Shown: piece by piece, positions 32,106-43,690 of the stretch | Layout of the letters: each line of letters begins with the position of its first letter | Numbering within the stretch: the first letter of the stretch is position 1 | Assembly (NCBI GenBank): GCA_026122225.1 | Contig: JANEZZ010002766.1 | Span: forward strand, 310,001-374,000 | DNA length: 64,000 bases | From: Heloderma charlesbogerti | Lineage: Eukaryota > Chordata > Lepidosauria > Squamata > Helodermatidae | Reading direction: 5' to 3' | Notes under the pieces: generated by a model | Database searches by the model: none | What the model was told of the DNA's origin: nothing | The model's input: only the letters and a program-made list of their open reading frames with translations | Program-made: the position numbers and the translations under genes

Positions 32106-33089
32106 ATGCCATGCAGGGCCACCCAAGAAAGACAGGTAATGGTGGAGAGTTCTGACAAAATGTGGTTCACTGGAGAAGGAAATGGCAACCCACTCCAGTA
32201 TTCTTGCCAAGAAAACCCCATGGAACGCATCACATGGCTAAAAGATATGACACTGGAAGATGAGCCCCTCAGGTCGGAAGGTGTCCAATATACTACTGGG
32301 GAAGAGCAGAGAGAATTTCCAAGTAGCTCCAGAAAGAGTGAAGTGGCTGGGCCCAAGCCAAAAGCACACTCCGCTGTGGATGTATCTGGTGGTGAAAAGA
32401 AAGTCCGATGCTGTAAAGAACAATATTGTTTAGGAACCTGGAATGTCAGATCAATGAATCAAGGTAAGCTGGAGGTGGTCAAACATGAGATGGCAAGATT
32501 GAACATTGACATCTTGGGAATCAGGGAACTCAAATGGACAGGCGTGGGCGAATTTAATTCAGGTGACCATTATATCTACTACTGTGGGCAAAAATCCCTT
32601 AGAAGAAATGGAGTAGCACTCTTAGTCAAGAAAAGGGTGGGAAAAGCAGTACTGGGGTACAATCTTAAAAACGATAGAATGTTCTCAGTACGAATCCAAG
32701 GCAAACCATTCAACATCACAGTAATTCAAGTCTATGCCCCAACCACTGATGCTGAAGAAGCTGAGGTTGATCGGTTCTATGAAGACCTACAACACCTTCT
32801 AGAACTAACACCAACAAAAGATGTCCTCTTCATCATAGGGGATTGGAATGCTAAAGTAGGAAGTCAAGAAATCACCGGGATAACAGGCAAGCATGGCCTT
32901 GGTGTACAAAATGAAGCAGGACAAAGGCTAATAGAGTTTTGCCAAGAGAACACGCTGATCATAGAAAACACTCTTTTCCAACAGCACAAGAGGCGACGCT
33001 ACACATGGAATCACCAGATTGTCAATATCGAAATCAAATTGATTATGTCCTTTGCAGCCAAAGATGGAGAAGCTCTATACAGTCAGTAA
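32106..33089 (+). pseudogene. Bov-B ORF, apurinic-type endonuclease domain
   Basis: The 327-residue frame has the endonuclease order LGTWNVRSMNQGKLEVV (about residue 108), a LGIRELKW glutamate motif, an RNGVALLV stretch, VIQVYAPTTDAE and IGDWNAKVG. The final SDH motif (CGSDHELL) is in another frame at about 33105-33130, after a frameshift near 33010. The domain nicks target DNA in intact elements; this copy is broken. Confidence 0.9.
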
Positions 33090-33264
33090 AAACAAGACCT
33101 AGAGCTGACTGTGGCTCAGATCATGAGCTTCTTATTGCAAAATTTCGGCTTAAATTGAAGAATATAGGGAAAACCACTAAACCATTCAGGTATGACCTAA
33201 ATCATATCCCTTATGAATATACAGTGGAGGTGAGGAATAGATTTCAGGGATTAGACCTGATAGA

Positions 33265-34503
33265 GTGCCTGAGGAGCTATGGACGGAGGTCCGTAACATT
33301 GTTCAGGAGGCAGCAACGAAATCCATCCCAAAGAAAAAGAAATGCAAGAAAGCCAAGTGGCTGTCTGAGGAGGCTTTACAAGTAGCTGAGGAAAGAAGGG
33401 AAGCGAAAAGCAAGGGAGAAAGGGGAGGATATACCCAACTGAATGCAGAGTTCCAGAGAATAGCAAGGAGAGACAAGAAGGCCTTCTTAAATGAACAATG
33501 CAAAGAAATCGAGGAAACCAATAGAATGGGAAAGACTAGAGATCTTTTCAAGAAAATCGGAGATCTCAAGGGAACGTTTTGTGCAAAGGCAGGCATGATA
33601 AAGGACAAAGAAGGCAGGGACCTCACAGAAGCAGATGATATTAAGAAGAGGTGGCAAGAATACACAGAAGAACTATACAGGAAAGATCTGAATGTCCTTG
33701 ATAGCCATGACAGTGCGGTCACTGAACTTGAGCCGGACATCCTTGAGAGTGAAGTCAAGTGGGCCTTAGGAAGCATTACTAACAACAAAGCTAGTGGAGA
33801 TGACAGTATTCCAGCTGAGCTATTTAAGATCCTAAAAGATGATGCTGTTAAAGTGCTGCACTCAATATGCCAACAAATTTGGAACACTCAGCAATGGCCA
33901 CAAGACTGGAAAAGGTCAGTTTACATTCCAATTCCAAAGAAGGGCAATGCCAAAGAGTGTTCAAACTACCATACAATTGCGCTCATTTCACATGCCAGCA
34001 AGGTGATGCTCAAAATCCTACAAACTAGGCTTCAGCAGTATGTGAACCGAGAACTACCGGAAGTACAAGCTGGGTTTCGAAGAGGCAGAGGAACTAGAGA
34101 TCAAATCGCCAACATTCGCTGCATCATGGAGAAAGCAAGAGAATTCCAGAAAAACATCTATTTCTGCTTCATTGACTACGCGAAAGCCTTTGATTGTGTG
34201 GATCACAACAAACTGTGGCAAATTCTTAAAGAGATGGGAGTACCAGACCACCTTACCTGTCTCCTGAGAAACCTGTACGAGGGTCAAGAAGCAACAGTAA
34301 GAACCAGACATGGAACAACCGAGTGGTTCAAAATTGGGAAAGGAGTACGACAAGGCTGTATATTGTCGCCCTGCTTATTTAATTTATATGCAGAGTACAT
34401 CATGAAAAACGCCGGATTGGATGAATCACAGGTCGGAATTAAGATTGCTGGGAGAATTATCAACAACCTCAGATACGCAGTTGATACCACCCTAATGGCA
34501 TAA
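33265..34503 (+). pseudogene. Bov-B reverse transcriptase, catalytic Asp lost
   Basis: 412 residues covering the N-terminal region (ESEVKWALGSITNNKASGDD), motif A FIDYAKAFDCVDHNKLW, motif B GVRQGCILSPCLFNLYAEY and motif C as RYAVDTT (34471-34488), where YADD is expected: the first catalytic Asp is Val. A TAA follows at 34501. The remaining C-terminal part continues in another frame at 34538-35062 (DFIFLGSKITTDGDCSHEIK). Confidence 0.9.
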
Positions 34504-35189
34504 AGCGAAGAGGATCTAAATTCTAAAGAGCCTCTTATTGAGGGTGAAAGAGGAGAGTGCAAAAGCTGGTTTGAAACTCAACATTAAAAAAACTAAGATC
34601 ATGGCATCTGGCTCCATCACTTCCTGGCATATAGAAGGGGAAGAAATGGAAGCAGTGACAGATTTTATTTTCTTGGGCTCCAAGATCACCACAGACGGTG
34701 ACTGTAGCCATGAAATTAAAAGATGCTTGCTCCTTGGGAGGAAAGCTATGGCCAACCTAGACAGCATAGTAAGAAGCAGAGACATCACCTTGCCGACAAA
34801 GGTTCATATAATCAAAGCTATGGTTTTCCCAGTAGCAATGTATGGCTGTGAGAGCTGGACTATAAGGAAGGCTGAGCGCCGAAGAATCAATGCTTTCGAA
34901 CTGTGGTGCTGGAGAAGACTCTTACGAGTCCCCTGGACTGCAAGGAGGTCAAATCAGTCCATCCTAAAGGAAATCAACCCTGAGTGCTCATTGGAAGGAC
35001 AGATACTCATTGGAAGGACAGAAAAGGAGAAGGGGATGGCAGAGGATGAGATGGCTAGATAGCATCACTGATGCAATGAATATGGACTTGAGCACACTCC
35101 GGGAGAGAGCGCAGGACAGGAAGGCCTGGCATGTTATGGTCCATGGGGTCACGAAGAGTCGGACACGACTGAACGACTGAACAACAACA

Positions 35190-35355
35190 AACTTCGTGGC
35201 CATCGACACAACTTGTGGAAGTGAGTTCCATAGCTTAACTATGCACGTTGTGAAGAATTACGTCTTACCGTCTGTCCTGAATCTTCCACCATTCAGCTTT
35301 ATTGGATGACCCAGGGTTCCAGTCTGATGTGAGAGAAGGCAAAATAAACATAAAA
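35190..35355 (-). mobile_element. CR1-like fragment beside the Bov-B insertion
   Basis: gtggccatcgacacaacttg, gaagtgagttccatagctta and gatgacccagggttccagtc resemble a CR1 3' region in reverse orientation. The Bov-B element appears inserted into or at the edge of it. Confidence 0.5.
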
Positions 35356-35429
35356 GAAAATACATGCTATTTACTAAGCACTGAGCAGGAGATAGAGAAC
35401 ACTTTGGGGATTTCTGTGAATCCAACCTG

Positions 35430-36025
35430 CAGACTGGTTTTTCACATTTGGGGTGGGAGGTGGGATTTGCACTAATTTGCATTAGTGCAAGTGCACATTA
35501 GTGCTAATATGCATTAGCTAACAGGCACCGGGACCGCGGTGGCTTAGTGGTTAAGACGCTGAACTGCAGACTGGAAGGTCGGCAGGTCAGCAGTTCGAGA
35601 CCCGAGTGCTGCGTGACGGAGTGAGCTCCCGTCTTCAGTCCCAGCTTCTGCCAACCTAGCAGTTCGAAAGCAAGAAATTGCAAGTAGGTAAATAGGTACC
35701 GCCTCGGCAGGAAAGGTAACAGCGTTCCGTGCACCTCGGTGTTCAGTCATGCCAGCCACATGGCCACGGAAGTGTCTTCGGACAGCGCTGGCTCTTTGGC
35801 TTAGAAACGGGGATGAGCACCGCACCCTAGAGTCGGACACGACTGGTTGGGGACACCTTTACCTTTACCTTTAACAGGCATTAGAGTTAATGCAAATTAG
35901 GGCAAATAGAATGAAAATCTGGTTAAAACAATCTGATTTAGTCAATGAGCTGACATTGTAACAAAGCATGCCTGATAATATGCGAAGCACAGACAGAATC
36001 GATTTAACAAAATCCGTACATCCCT
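35430..36025. repeat. hAT-like MITE split by a SINE
   Basis: 35430-35519 and 35881-36025 together align with the uninterrupted element at 52468-52820 (gactggtttttcac..., gtgcaagtgcacattag..., cacagacagaatcgatttaa, tacatccct). Confidence 0.75.
35528..35872 (+). mobile_element. Sauria SINE, nested, with target duplication
   Basis: 345 bp with box A tggcttagtggttaag, box B gttcgagaccc, a body ending in the Bov-B-like gagtcggacacgactgg and an acctttacctttacctt tail. The target duplication aacaggca lies at 35520-35527 and 35873-35880. Confidence 0.9.
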
Positions 36026-36029
36026 ACTT

Positions 36030-37770
36030 TGTGGTTAAGGACACTGACTGCAGATCAAAACTGTTGAAGCTGATAACTGCTCTTTGCTGTTTGTTGGCTC
36101 AATTTAGCAGATTTTTAACAAAATAAAAGCTAATTCTTTCTCACAGAGAAAACATTTTATTTTATTTATTTAAAATGTTTGTATAGTCTACAAGGCAGAT
36201 GAAATAAATGTTTTAAAATGGTGCTTACTTAAGCTTCCAGTGTATGGCTGAGGGGGTCTTGAGAAAGAACACCTTCACTGGGCTCCTATCTCTCAGTGGG
36301 TCCAATTCTTCACCTGCAGGTTCCCCATGCCTTCATGAGGACATATAAAACTGAGTCACCGTGTTAAAATTAGTTTTGCCATCTTTTGTTAGGCCCTGTT
36401 CAGACGTGAAGGGGGACAGGGCAGTTAGGGTAACAAGGGAGGGAGGGGGCTTAGCGAAACCACAATGAGCATGCTTGTAGCATGACCAGGAACCACACAG
36501 CACCACATGGTTCCCATAACCACCCCCCTCCGTGATTCCAGTGGTCCTCGTGCCATGAAAATGCACACGCCAGCTGCTCCATCTGTTGCAACGCGCTGGC
36601 GACCATAGAGAAAGTCCACTCTGGCTAGAGCATCGCTGGAAGTGTGGGGTGCTCTAGGCTGCTCTCTGTATGCTCACAGCCTGTAAACCACCTGGAGCCC
36701 ATTTTAAGCACTGGGGAGCATGACACACATAACGGCAAGCCACCCCAGGCCCCCTTAACCCTGCTGCTGAGGGGTTGTTAGCTGGGGTGGTTTCAGAATC
36801 ATGGTTAGCAGGTTTTTCTCCCCACACATCACGCTAAGCCACCATGGTTTGCACAACTTCCCTAACCATCATGGCTTCATATGATGTGGGAACAGGTTTG
36901 TAGTGTCCAAGGGCAACCTCTACCAATCAACAGCAGTGCAACAGGAAGAAATTCAATCAGTGAAGGTTTTCTTGGCAAGGTACAACTTCATCTGCTGAAT
37001 TTCTCCATTCCCTGCAGCTGTTGGAGGCACACGAGCCCTGCCAGAAAAAAATGTATGTGGTACCTCTGTGGGGCTGTTCACATAACACGCTAACCTACAC
37101 TCAATGGTTGAGTGTGGATTGTTGTTGAACCGTGGGTTAGCCTGTTTGAACTCAGGACATTTTCCACAGGATGGCTTGTTAACCATGGAGCGTGGCTTAT
37201 TTGTCGCGACCAAGCCACCTTGAGAACCCTTTTTTGTTGGATTGTTCAGGCGTGAAGGGGGAGAGGGCAGTTAGGGTAACAAGGGAGGGAGGAGGCTTAG
37301 CGAAACCACAATGTGCATACCTGTAGTATGACCAGGAACCACACAGCGCCACATGGTTCCCAATGGCTAACAAGTCACACTGGCTAACAAGCCACACTGC
37401 GTGGTTAACAAGCCACCCTGTGGAAAATGTCCTGGGTTCAGACAGCATGCTAACCCATGGTTCAACAAACAACACACACTGAACCACTGAGCATGGGTAA
37501 CCATGTTGTGCGAACCCAGTCACTGACTCAGTCATTATAAGGAAGTAAAGCAGCACTAATTCTGGAGTTGTCCCCATGGAGCAGGTGACAGCCTCCCTTA
37601 TTCACTTGCCTACTTGCAAACATGGCTTTGTGGTCACTCATTTTCCTTTCCTTTTGCTTTTTGTGTAGCTGAATGGATGGCATTGCAAAGGGCTCACCTT
37701 CATATGATTTACAGTACAGCATTGCTATGATCTGGAGAGTCAAACAGGACAGGTTGGCAACCAGGATTCA
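36030..37770. repeat. Duplicated block B, paralogous to block A at 27-31 kb
   Basis: Aligns in order with pieces of 27450-31500. Two insertions of one MITE family interrupt it (about 36391-36900 and 37065-37510; both carry gttagggtaacaagggaggg and accaggaaccacacagc). Confidence 0.6.
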
Positions 37771-39056
37771 GACAGAACAGGTTAGCAACCCCCAGTGGCC
37801 CCTTCTCCTGGCCACACACCCTTTCCCCCGACGTTTGATGGTTTCCTGGTTTTGAGTGTTGTTTCCCATTCTAAAAGGCTGAAAAATCTCTCCTAAGACT
37901 TAGTTACCAGCAGGAAGATCTTTAAACTGAAATATGCTGGTATTTTAGGTACTGCATCCCTGCCCTTTTGCTTTTGATCTTACCCACCACTGGAATGTGG
38001 CACCCAAGAGCTTCTCCAGAACTGCATTCAGCCCTCAGACTGAAAGTGGTTCAACACCCTTGCTGTGGCTGAAAAGCCAGAGTCATTGTGCCAGAAGCAC
38101 AAGGTAAGCAGACAGTTGTGCAGCAGTTGCTCATATAATTAGAAAACCACCAATCAGTGGTTGAGGGAAAGAGGGTGGGGCCACCTAGAAGACCTCTGAG
38201 GGCCAGTTGGGGGAAAGGGGCAGGGCCAGGGGAACGAGGCATGGCCCTCTGGGGGTTCCCAGAGGTCAAGATTGGGGCCTGTCCTGTTCTGGACTGAGCA
38301 GAAGCCCACAGGGCTCAGTACAAGGCAGCAAAGCAACAAAGCAGGCGACAATGCAAAACTGGCCAGAACTTGCAGCACCCAGAGAGCTCCTTACGTGAGC
38401 AACTTGCTCCAATGAGGTCTGAGGACAAACTGGAATCTTTTATGCTACAGTCCCAGGCGGCACCCTTTCCTACAAAATGGAAGCCTTAAAGGGACAGGCC
38501 TTTGGCCTGCAGCCTGACACTCTTCCATCTCTCCAAGAGCTCATGCCTGGCACACTGCCGGTGTTGGTGCTTCAGCTCCATGGAATGTAGGGCTCCTGTA
38601 GAAGGGGGTGCTGGCCCAGTGCTGGAGCTAGGCTTAGGGGTCTCTGGCAGCTCTGCAGTGGTGCTCAGACCTGGAGCTTCTTCTGTCGGAACCACTGGTT
38701 CTTTGGCCTTGGGGTCCATGTCACTTCTGGACTCCTGGGTCATGACAGGGCCCCAGGAGGGACAGGTTGGGTCAGGCTGGTCGGGGCGGAGATAGGGGAT
38801 GGCACCTGGTGGACTGGGGAATAGGGAGCCTAGCTATGCCTGGAGGTTCAGAACTTGAGGATGTGGAGGAGGAGAAGGACATGATAGCTCAGGATTGGGA
38901 CAATCCTGCTTGCCTACCTACATTTGTTTAGAACCTAACGACCAGATTTTGACACCAGTTCTGAATCTGCAGATACTCTTAGGTTACAATCATAAACACT
39001 CTTAGGAAGGCCTACTGAACTAAGTGGGACTTGCTTCTGAATAGACAAGTATAGGA
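37771..39056. repeat. Repeat-rich intergenic DNA
   Basis: 37840-38060 resembles the 20660-20990 hAT-like MITE. 38160-38290 has ggccaguu-type GC-rich sequence related to 30690-30790. The minus frame at 38486-38743 (proline/threonine-rich) has no recognisable domain and no splice context; nothing else is recognised. Confidence 0.4.
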
Positions 39057-39285
39057 TTGTGCCATCCAGTGGAGCTGGTGGATCCGATGTCAGTGATGCG
39101 GTGAATCCGCTCTGGGTTTCAGTCAGAACTCTAAAGGAGCTGTCCAAGGTGCTCTGCAAGGTGCTGTGTAGAGCACCTTGCAGAGCACCTTGGATAGCTC
39201 CCATAGAGTTCTGATTGAAACCCGGAGCAGATTCACCGCACCACTGACATTGGGGCTACCAGCCTTCGCTGGCACTGTCAATCTT
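39057..39285. repeat. Palindromic MITE with an extra internal hairpin
   Basis: ccagtggagctggtggatcc at the left pairs with gctaccagccttcgctgg at the right. In the middle ccaaggtgctctgcaaggtg meets its complement caccttgcagagcaccttgg around 39165-39190, a near-perfect hairpin. Same family as 740-965 and 2820-3000. Confidence 0.75.
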
Positions 39286-40606
39286 GCAAGAGTCCTCTTG
39301 ACCTCAAAACGACACTGCTGATCCTCTCTAATATGGGGAACTAAATTACACAGATCCCTGGACTCCTCTGAGGACTCCCTTATATAGCTAGTATGTGCAA
39401 AGAGTTCTGGATGAACAAAACGACCTCTAACTGTTTTATTTATACAGTTACTTGATTCTTGCATCTTTGGTCCTAAAGAAAGGCCCTCAGAGAGGCCCGC
39501 AAGTTGTATATTAAAAGCACACAAATATTTAACTTTTCTTTAATGCTAGCACTCCCATATAAACACATCTGTGTTAAAAATGTTATGGGGTTTGGCTTTC
39601 TGTTTCTTAGAAGTAAAAATAGATGGACACTTTGTTGTTGTTATTTCCCATCGGAAAAGATAGCCTCGCAGATGATAACAGAGGGTAACAACGTAACATT
39701 GATGGATTTATCATCCAGAAAAACAAAGTGAAACACCAACAGCAACCTTAAACGCCATAACAGCAGTTTTAAAAAGCCAAGTTAAAAAGATGTGTCTTGA
39801 CCCCTTTGCTGAATGCATAGAGAGTGCGAACCAGTCACAACTCCAAAGGGAGTGTATTCCAGAGTCTGGGAGCAACACAGGAGAAAGCCCTTTCCTAGTG
39901 CCCAACAAGCAGGCCTGTGTTGAAGATAAGCATAGCATTTTAGCCCCATGTATAATCAATATAAAATACTAGTTAAAGGCTCTTGCTGTAGCCACTAGAT
40001 GGCATTACATGTCTCCATGTAAAGGTTTGCTATGCAATTATCTGTGTGAATTTCAAAATACTTCTACCCCCCCCCCAGCCTCCTTGCCCCTTCCCATGAT
40101 TTGCAGGAGCAGAATAAATTATGCAAAATAATTACATTAATCATCATAATTCATGTGGCTCTTAGAAAGTAGCGTGTCATAGTACACATTTTGAGATTTA
40201 ATACAATGGAATAATTGTGACTATTTCTATCCCACTCCTAAAAGTGCCTGGAGAAGTATACAACATAATCGTAAAACCAGATAATATAGTCAGTGAAACT
40301 GCAAGTACAACAAACAGTCTATAAAATCAATAACAAAATACAATCCATGCTTAAAACAAATAAAAACACAAACTGAGAGTAAAAGTGGTTATACATTAAT
40401 ATTATCAGTAACAAACCTAGGCATTACATGTTCAAAGCCCATCATCAAAAGAAAATGTGTCTTCAATTTCTGTCAAAAGATACATGCAAAGACAGAGCCT
40501 GACAAATTTCAGTTGGGAGCGCATTCCAGAATCGTGACCCACTTTGCATGTATTCTAGGGCTGTGTGTATTCAATCTGTGCCTTCTTCAGCCTTGACTAT
40601 GGGCTT
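39286..40606. other. AT-rich intergenic DNA, nothing recognised
   Basis: No gene or assigned repeat. 39790-39920 (ggagtgtattccagagtctgg, acacaggagaaagccc) has the look of an old LINE 3' region but cannot be assigned. Confidence 0.4.
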
Positions 40607-41010
40607 CTTCACGCAGAGCTTTTATCCTGCTATTGAGAATAGTTACTCACAGAAGTTTGCGGGTCCTTTAAATGACGGCGTCAGCCTCCAGGGCATCTCC
40701 TGCACTAAATGACCTTTACTCCATTTTAAAAGATCGGAGATAATGAACTATCAAATGAACTACCGCACTTGAGTTCCGCTTGAGTTCCCTCGTGGAAAGA
40801 GGAAAACCCGCAATAAGAGGAGCTAGACCACAGCACCATCTAGCGGCTGTATAATGAAACATATGGAAGACTCAGAAAAGGAGGGAAAGGAGGGGGAAAA
40901 GGGGGAGGGAAGGAAGCACTTGTAAAGGGAGCCCGTTGTGATCCTGCATTTAAAACAAAAGCAGAAAGCCCCTTTTTAAATGCGGAATTCTAGGCTGGTG
41001 TAGAGATGCT
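40607..41010 (-). repeat. MITE, left member of an inverted pair
   Basis: About 400 bp. Reverse complement of 41275-41660 (cttcacgcagagcttttatcc here, its partner gataaacgctccatgtgaag at the other end). Terminal repeats are imperfect (gggcttcttcac against ggtgtagagatgc). Confidence 0.75.
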
Positions 41011-41274
41011 GTATATCAGTAGGTTATGAGTCTTTCTTCTGCCCTTTTCTCTAAAGACATCTCAAGGCTTACACTACCACGACCTTATCTGTGTAGTGGT
41101 TTTAACAAGAGAAGATGATGTCAGTCCACCCATATTTCCTCCGCTTCTGTTGCCAGGTTCATCATGGTAGTTTTCACGTTCCAGAAGTTCAGCCAGAGAT
41201 AGGCAGTGCATATGGGGGAATCCTCTCTCAGTTTCACAGGAAATTCAGTTCTAGCATCTCCTGCTGGGACTTAG

Positions 41275-41660
41275 GGCATCTCTACACTAGCCTAAAATCC
41301 CACATTTAAAACAGGGCTTTCTGCTTCCATTTTAAATGTAGGATCACAACAGACTGCTTTTTCACCCGCTTCCTTTCCCCCCTCCCCTTTCCCCCTCCTT
41401 CTTCCCCTAATCTGAGTCTTCCATGTGTTTCATTGATCTAGCTCCTCTTCTTGAGGCTTTTCCTTATTCACAGAGGGAACTCAAGAGGAACACAAGTGGG
41501 GTAATCTGATACCTCATTATCTCCGATCTATTTATAAACGAAAGGTCATTTAGTGCAGGAACAGCCCTGGAGGTTCACAACATCATCTAAAGGGCCCACA
41601 AACTGCTGTGAGTTAGCAATCTCAATAGCAGGATAAACGCTCCATGTGAAGGAGCCCTGA
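41275..41660 (+). repeat. MITE, right member of an inverted pair
   Basis: gggcatctctacactagcc at the left and gctccatgtgaaggagccct at the right are imperfect terminal inverted repeats. Inverted relative to 40607-41010, with about 265 bases between them. Confidence 0.75.
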
Positions 41661-41704
41661 ATGTTGTAGGAAAGCATTTTAATGTTGATTGTGTTTCCCA
41701 CAAA

Positions 41705-41888
41705 CATTTTCTCTCTTTCTTGGTTCTCCCCACTTCCTTTTATCATTACAACAACCCCCTGAGGCCAGTTAGGCTGAGAGATAGTGACTAGTCCAATATC
41801 CTGTGGTGAGCTTCATGTCTGAATGCGGGATTTGAACCCAGGTCTCCCCACTCTCAATCTGACACTAGAATCGCTACATCACACTGGC
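41705..41888 (-). mobile_element. tRNA-derived SINE fragment
   Basis: The minus strand reads gccagtgtgatgtagcg (box A region), cctgggttcaaatccc (box B) and cagcctaactggcctcag, the same family as 46148, 49565 and 61173 but 3'-shortened. Confidence 0.75.
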
Positions 41889-43348
41889 ACAGGGGCACTC
41901 AAGGTGTAAGAGGCAATGATCTGAGATTACTTGTCAGGGGTCAGATTGTTCCTGTCAGTATGAATATGTGAACTCAGTGTGCACAAGAAAGAGGAAGATG
42001 GTTATCTAATGCTTGAGCAGTCAGAAGCGTAATTTCCTTTGCCAGTAATATATTTTCTCAGCAAATTTATTATGAAATAGATTGCAAATATAATAGCATG
42101 CAAACATTGTAGACAGACTTCAAAAGAAGATTAAATATGAAGATACTCTTCCTCCAGAAGCACCACATTTTAGAGAGGTGGAATCAGTGAATCATATCTC
42201 CACTCCTGTTGTTTAAAGATGTTGCCATTTTCACACAACTCATCAGTGGCCTGAATTAGTATTCACAGCAGAAAGCAGTTTTGCATTCCAATGCAGCTTT
42301 CAGGCTGCATTGTTTCTGCATGCAAGAGGCAGGTTAGGATCCTGATTAGGTTACTTCTTGGATAGGTTGCCATAGGGTCAAGATACACTAGTGTTTTATC
42401 CTGGTACTGTAACGTGTGACTAACTTGTGCAGCACGCGACACACGCCCCAGCCTGTTGTCCTGATGGTATTTCTCCCTCAACATTCCATTTCTCTCCAAA
42501 CCACTTTTACTATGATTGTTTTCACTGACTGAAGTTTCCATGTTCTACCAAATCATGTGTGCTCCAATCTAGCAGTATTATAACTCTTACCGGCGAGAGT
42601 GGCTTTAAAGCTGTAGAACCTGTTGTACAATATTTCCCCCTACCTTCTCTTCCCCACCAGTCCTCCTCATCCTCCATCCCTTCCCTGCTTTTTCCTTGCA
42701 TAATTTTGATGGAATTTGCAGTTAGGAAATTAGTTATATTGTTTTAAAGGGTATTTGTCATGGCGCACTTACATACTGCGCAGCTGTGAATATTCACACA
42801 AGTAATTTGTAAACCTGCAGCCCTGCACAGCTACAAAGGTGTGCGTGCAATTAATGGGAATAAAGAAAGAAAAAGAAAACTGGAAAGGCAGCATGACCTC
42901 CTGTTTCTACAGCAATTGCAGCACTATACTGTGGCTTGTGGCATGCACTCTGGGAGTGTCTACATGAGAACAGAATGAGAATCACGTTGGGGTATAATCC
43001 GGATTTCCACGAAATCAGCTTAGGTCCATCAGCGGCATATAAAGCAAGAAAAGCAGAGTAGACAGTACCTAAAAACCCGCTTTACAAAGGCCAAATTGCT
43101 GTTGAAATCACCTTACTTTGGGGCAGAGTGGGAGGAGTCCATAGCAGAAGTGACCGTCATCAACCCCATTGATGCTGCTTAGCCAATGAGAAAGGCTTGG
43201 TCCCCATCCTTCTCCATGCTCCTCTGCTCAGGGAAGTTTCACGGGGAAGTATTCCGATTGTTTTCCCTAAGCCAGCTGCAAGGCTGCTGCTGTTCCTGCC
43301 TCTGCTTCCTGACCACAAACTAAGCTTCCTCCTCCTGCCCACACTTTT
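41889..43348. other. Intergenic DNA, nothing recognised
   Basis: No gene or assigned repeat recognised. Confidence 0.4.
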
Positions 43349-43690
43349 ATGAATGGGAGAGAAGAGGTAGTTCCCCCTGAACCCCAAAAGAGTACTTTTA
43401 TGAATGAGGAAGGCAAGCTAGTTACTCTGCCTGTGGAAGGAAGCAACACTGAAACCCCGAAACAGCACACTGTCGCTTTAATGAATGAGAAAAGCAGGCG
43501 AGTTACTCTGCCTATGGAAGGAAGCAATAGGGAAACCCCTGAAGCCCCAAAACAGAGCACTGTCACTTTTATGAACGAGGAACACAGGCTAGTTACTCTG
43601 CCCATGGAAGGAAACAATACGGAAACCCTGAAGCCCTGAAACAGCGCATTGTTGCTTTAATGAACGAGAAAGGCAGGCGAGTCAAGCAGT
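43349..43690 (+). repeat. Minisatellite of alternating units, open in frame
   Basis: Four units of 81-90 bases share gttactctgcc and atgaa(t/c)ga. Units 1 and 3 (ttttatgaa..gagg) and units 2 and 4 (ctttaatgaa..gagaaa) pair off, so the array is an A-B-A-B dimer. Unit lengths are multiples of three, giving a 96-residue frame with repeats of the form MNE-(10 residues)-EG-N-ET. The minus strand is also open over 116 codons. The unit also occurs singly near 50490-50560, so it comes from a dispersed repeat; no evidence that it is translated. Confidence 0.7.

Larger units (their letters stand above)
32041..35189 (+). mobile_element. Full-length Bov-B (RTE-type) LINE with 12-bp target duplication
   Basis: Bounded by aacttcgtggcc at 32029-32040 and 35190-35201. 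It runs from the Bov-B 5' region to the gagtcggacacgactgaacg tail and caacaacaa end. Bov-B elements copy themselves by target-primed reverse transcription and supply the enzyme for Sauria SINEs. The coding region is interrupted by frameshifts near 33010 and 33262, a stop at 34501, an insertion near 34520 and a deletion of roughly 80 bases near 35010. Confidence 0.95.

Noticed and set aside
36391..37510. CRISPR-like or satellite array
   Set aside because: The repeated words belong to two copies of one MITE family, without regular spacers.
38486..38743. Possible PEG10/retrotransposon-like or proline-rich gene (MDPKAKEPVVPTEEAPGLS)
   Set aside because: Only 85 codons, no second motif, no splice sites or paralogue; evidence too thin.
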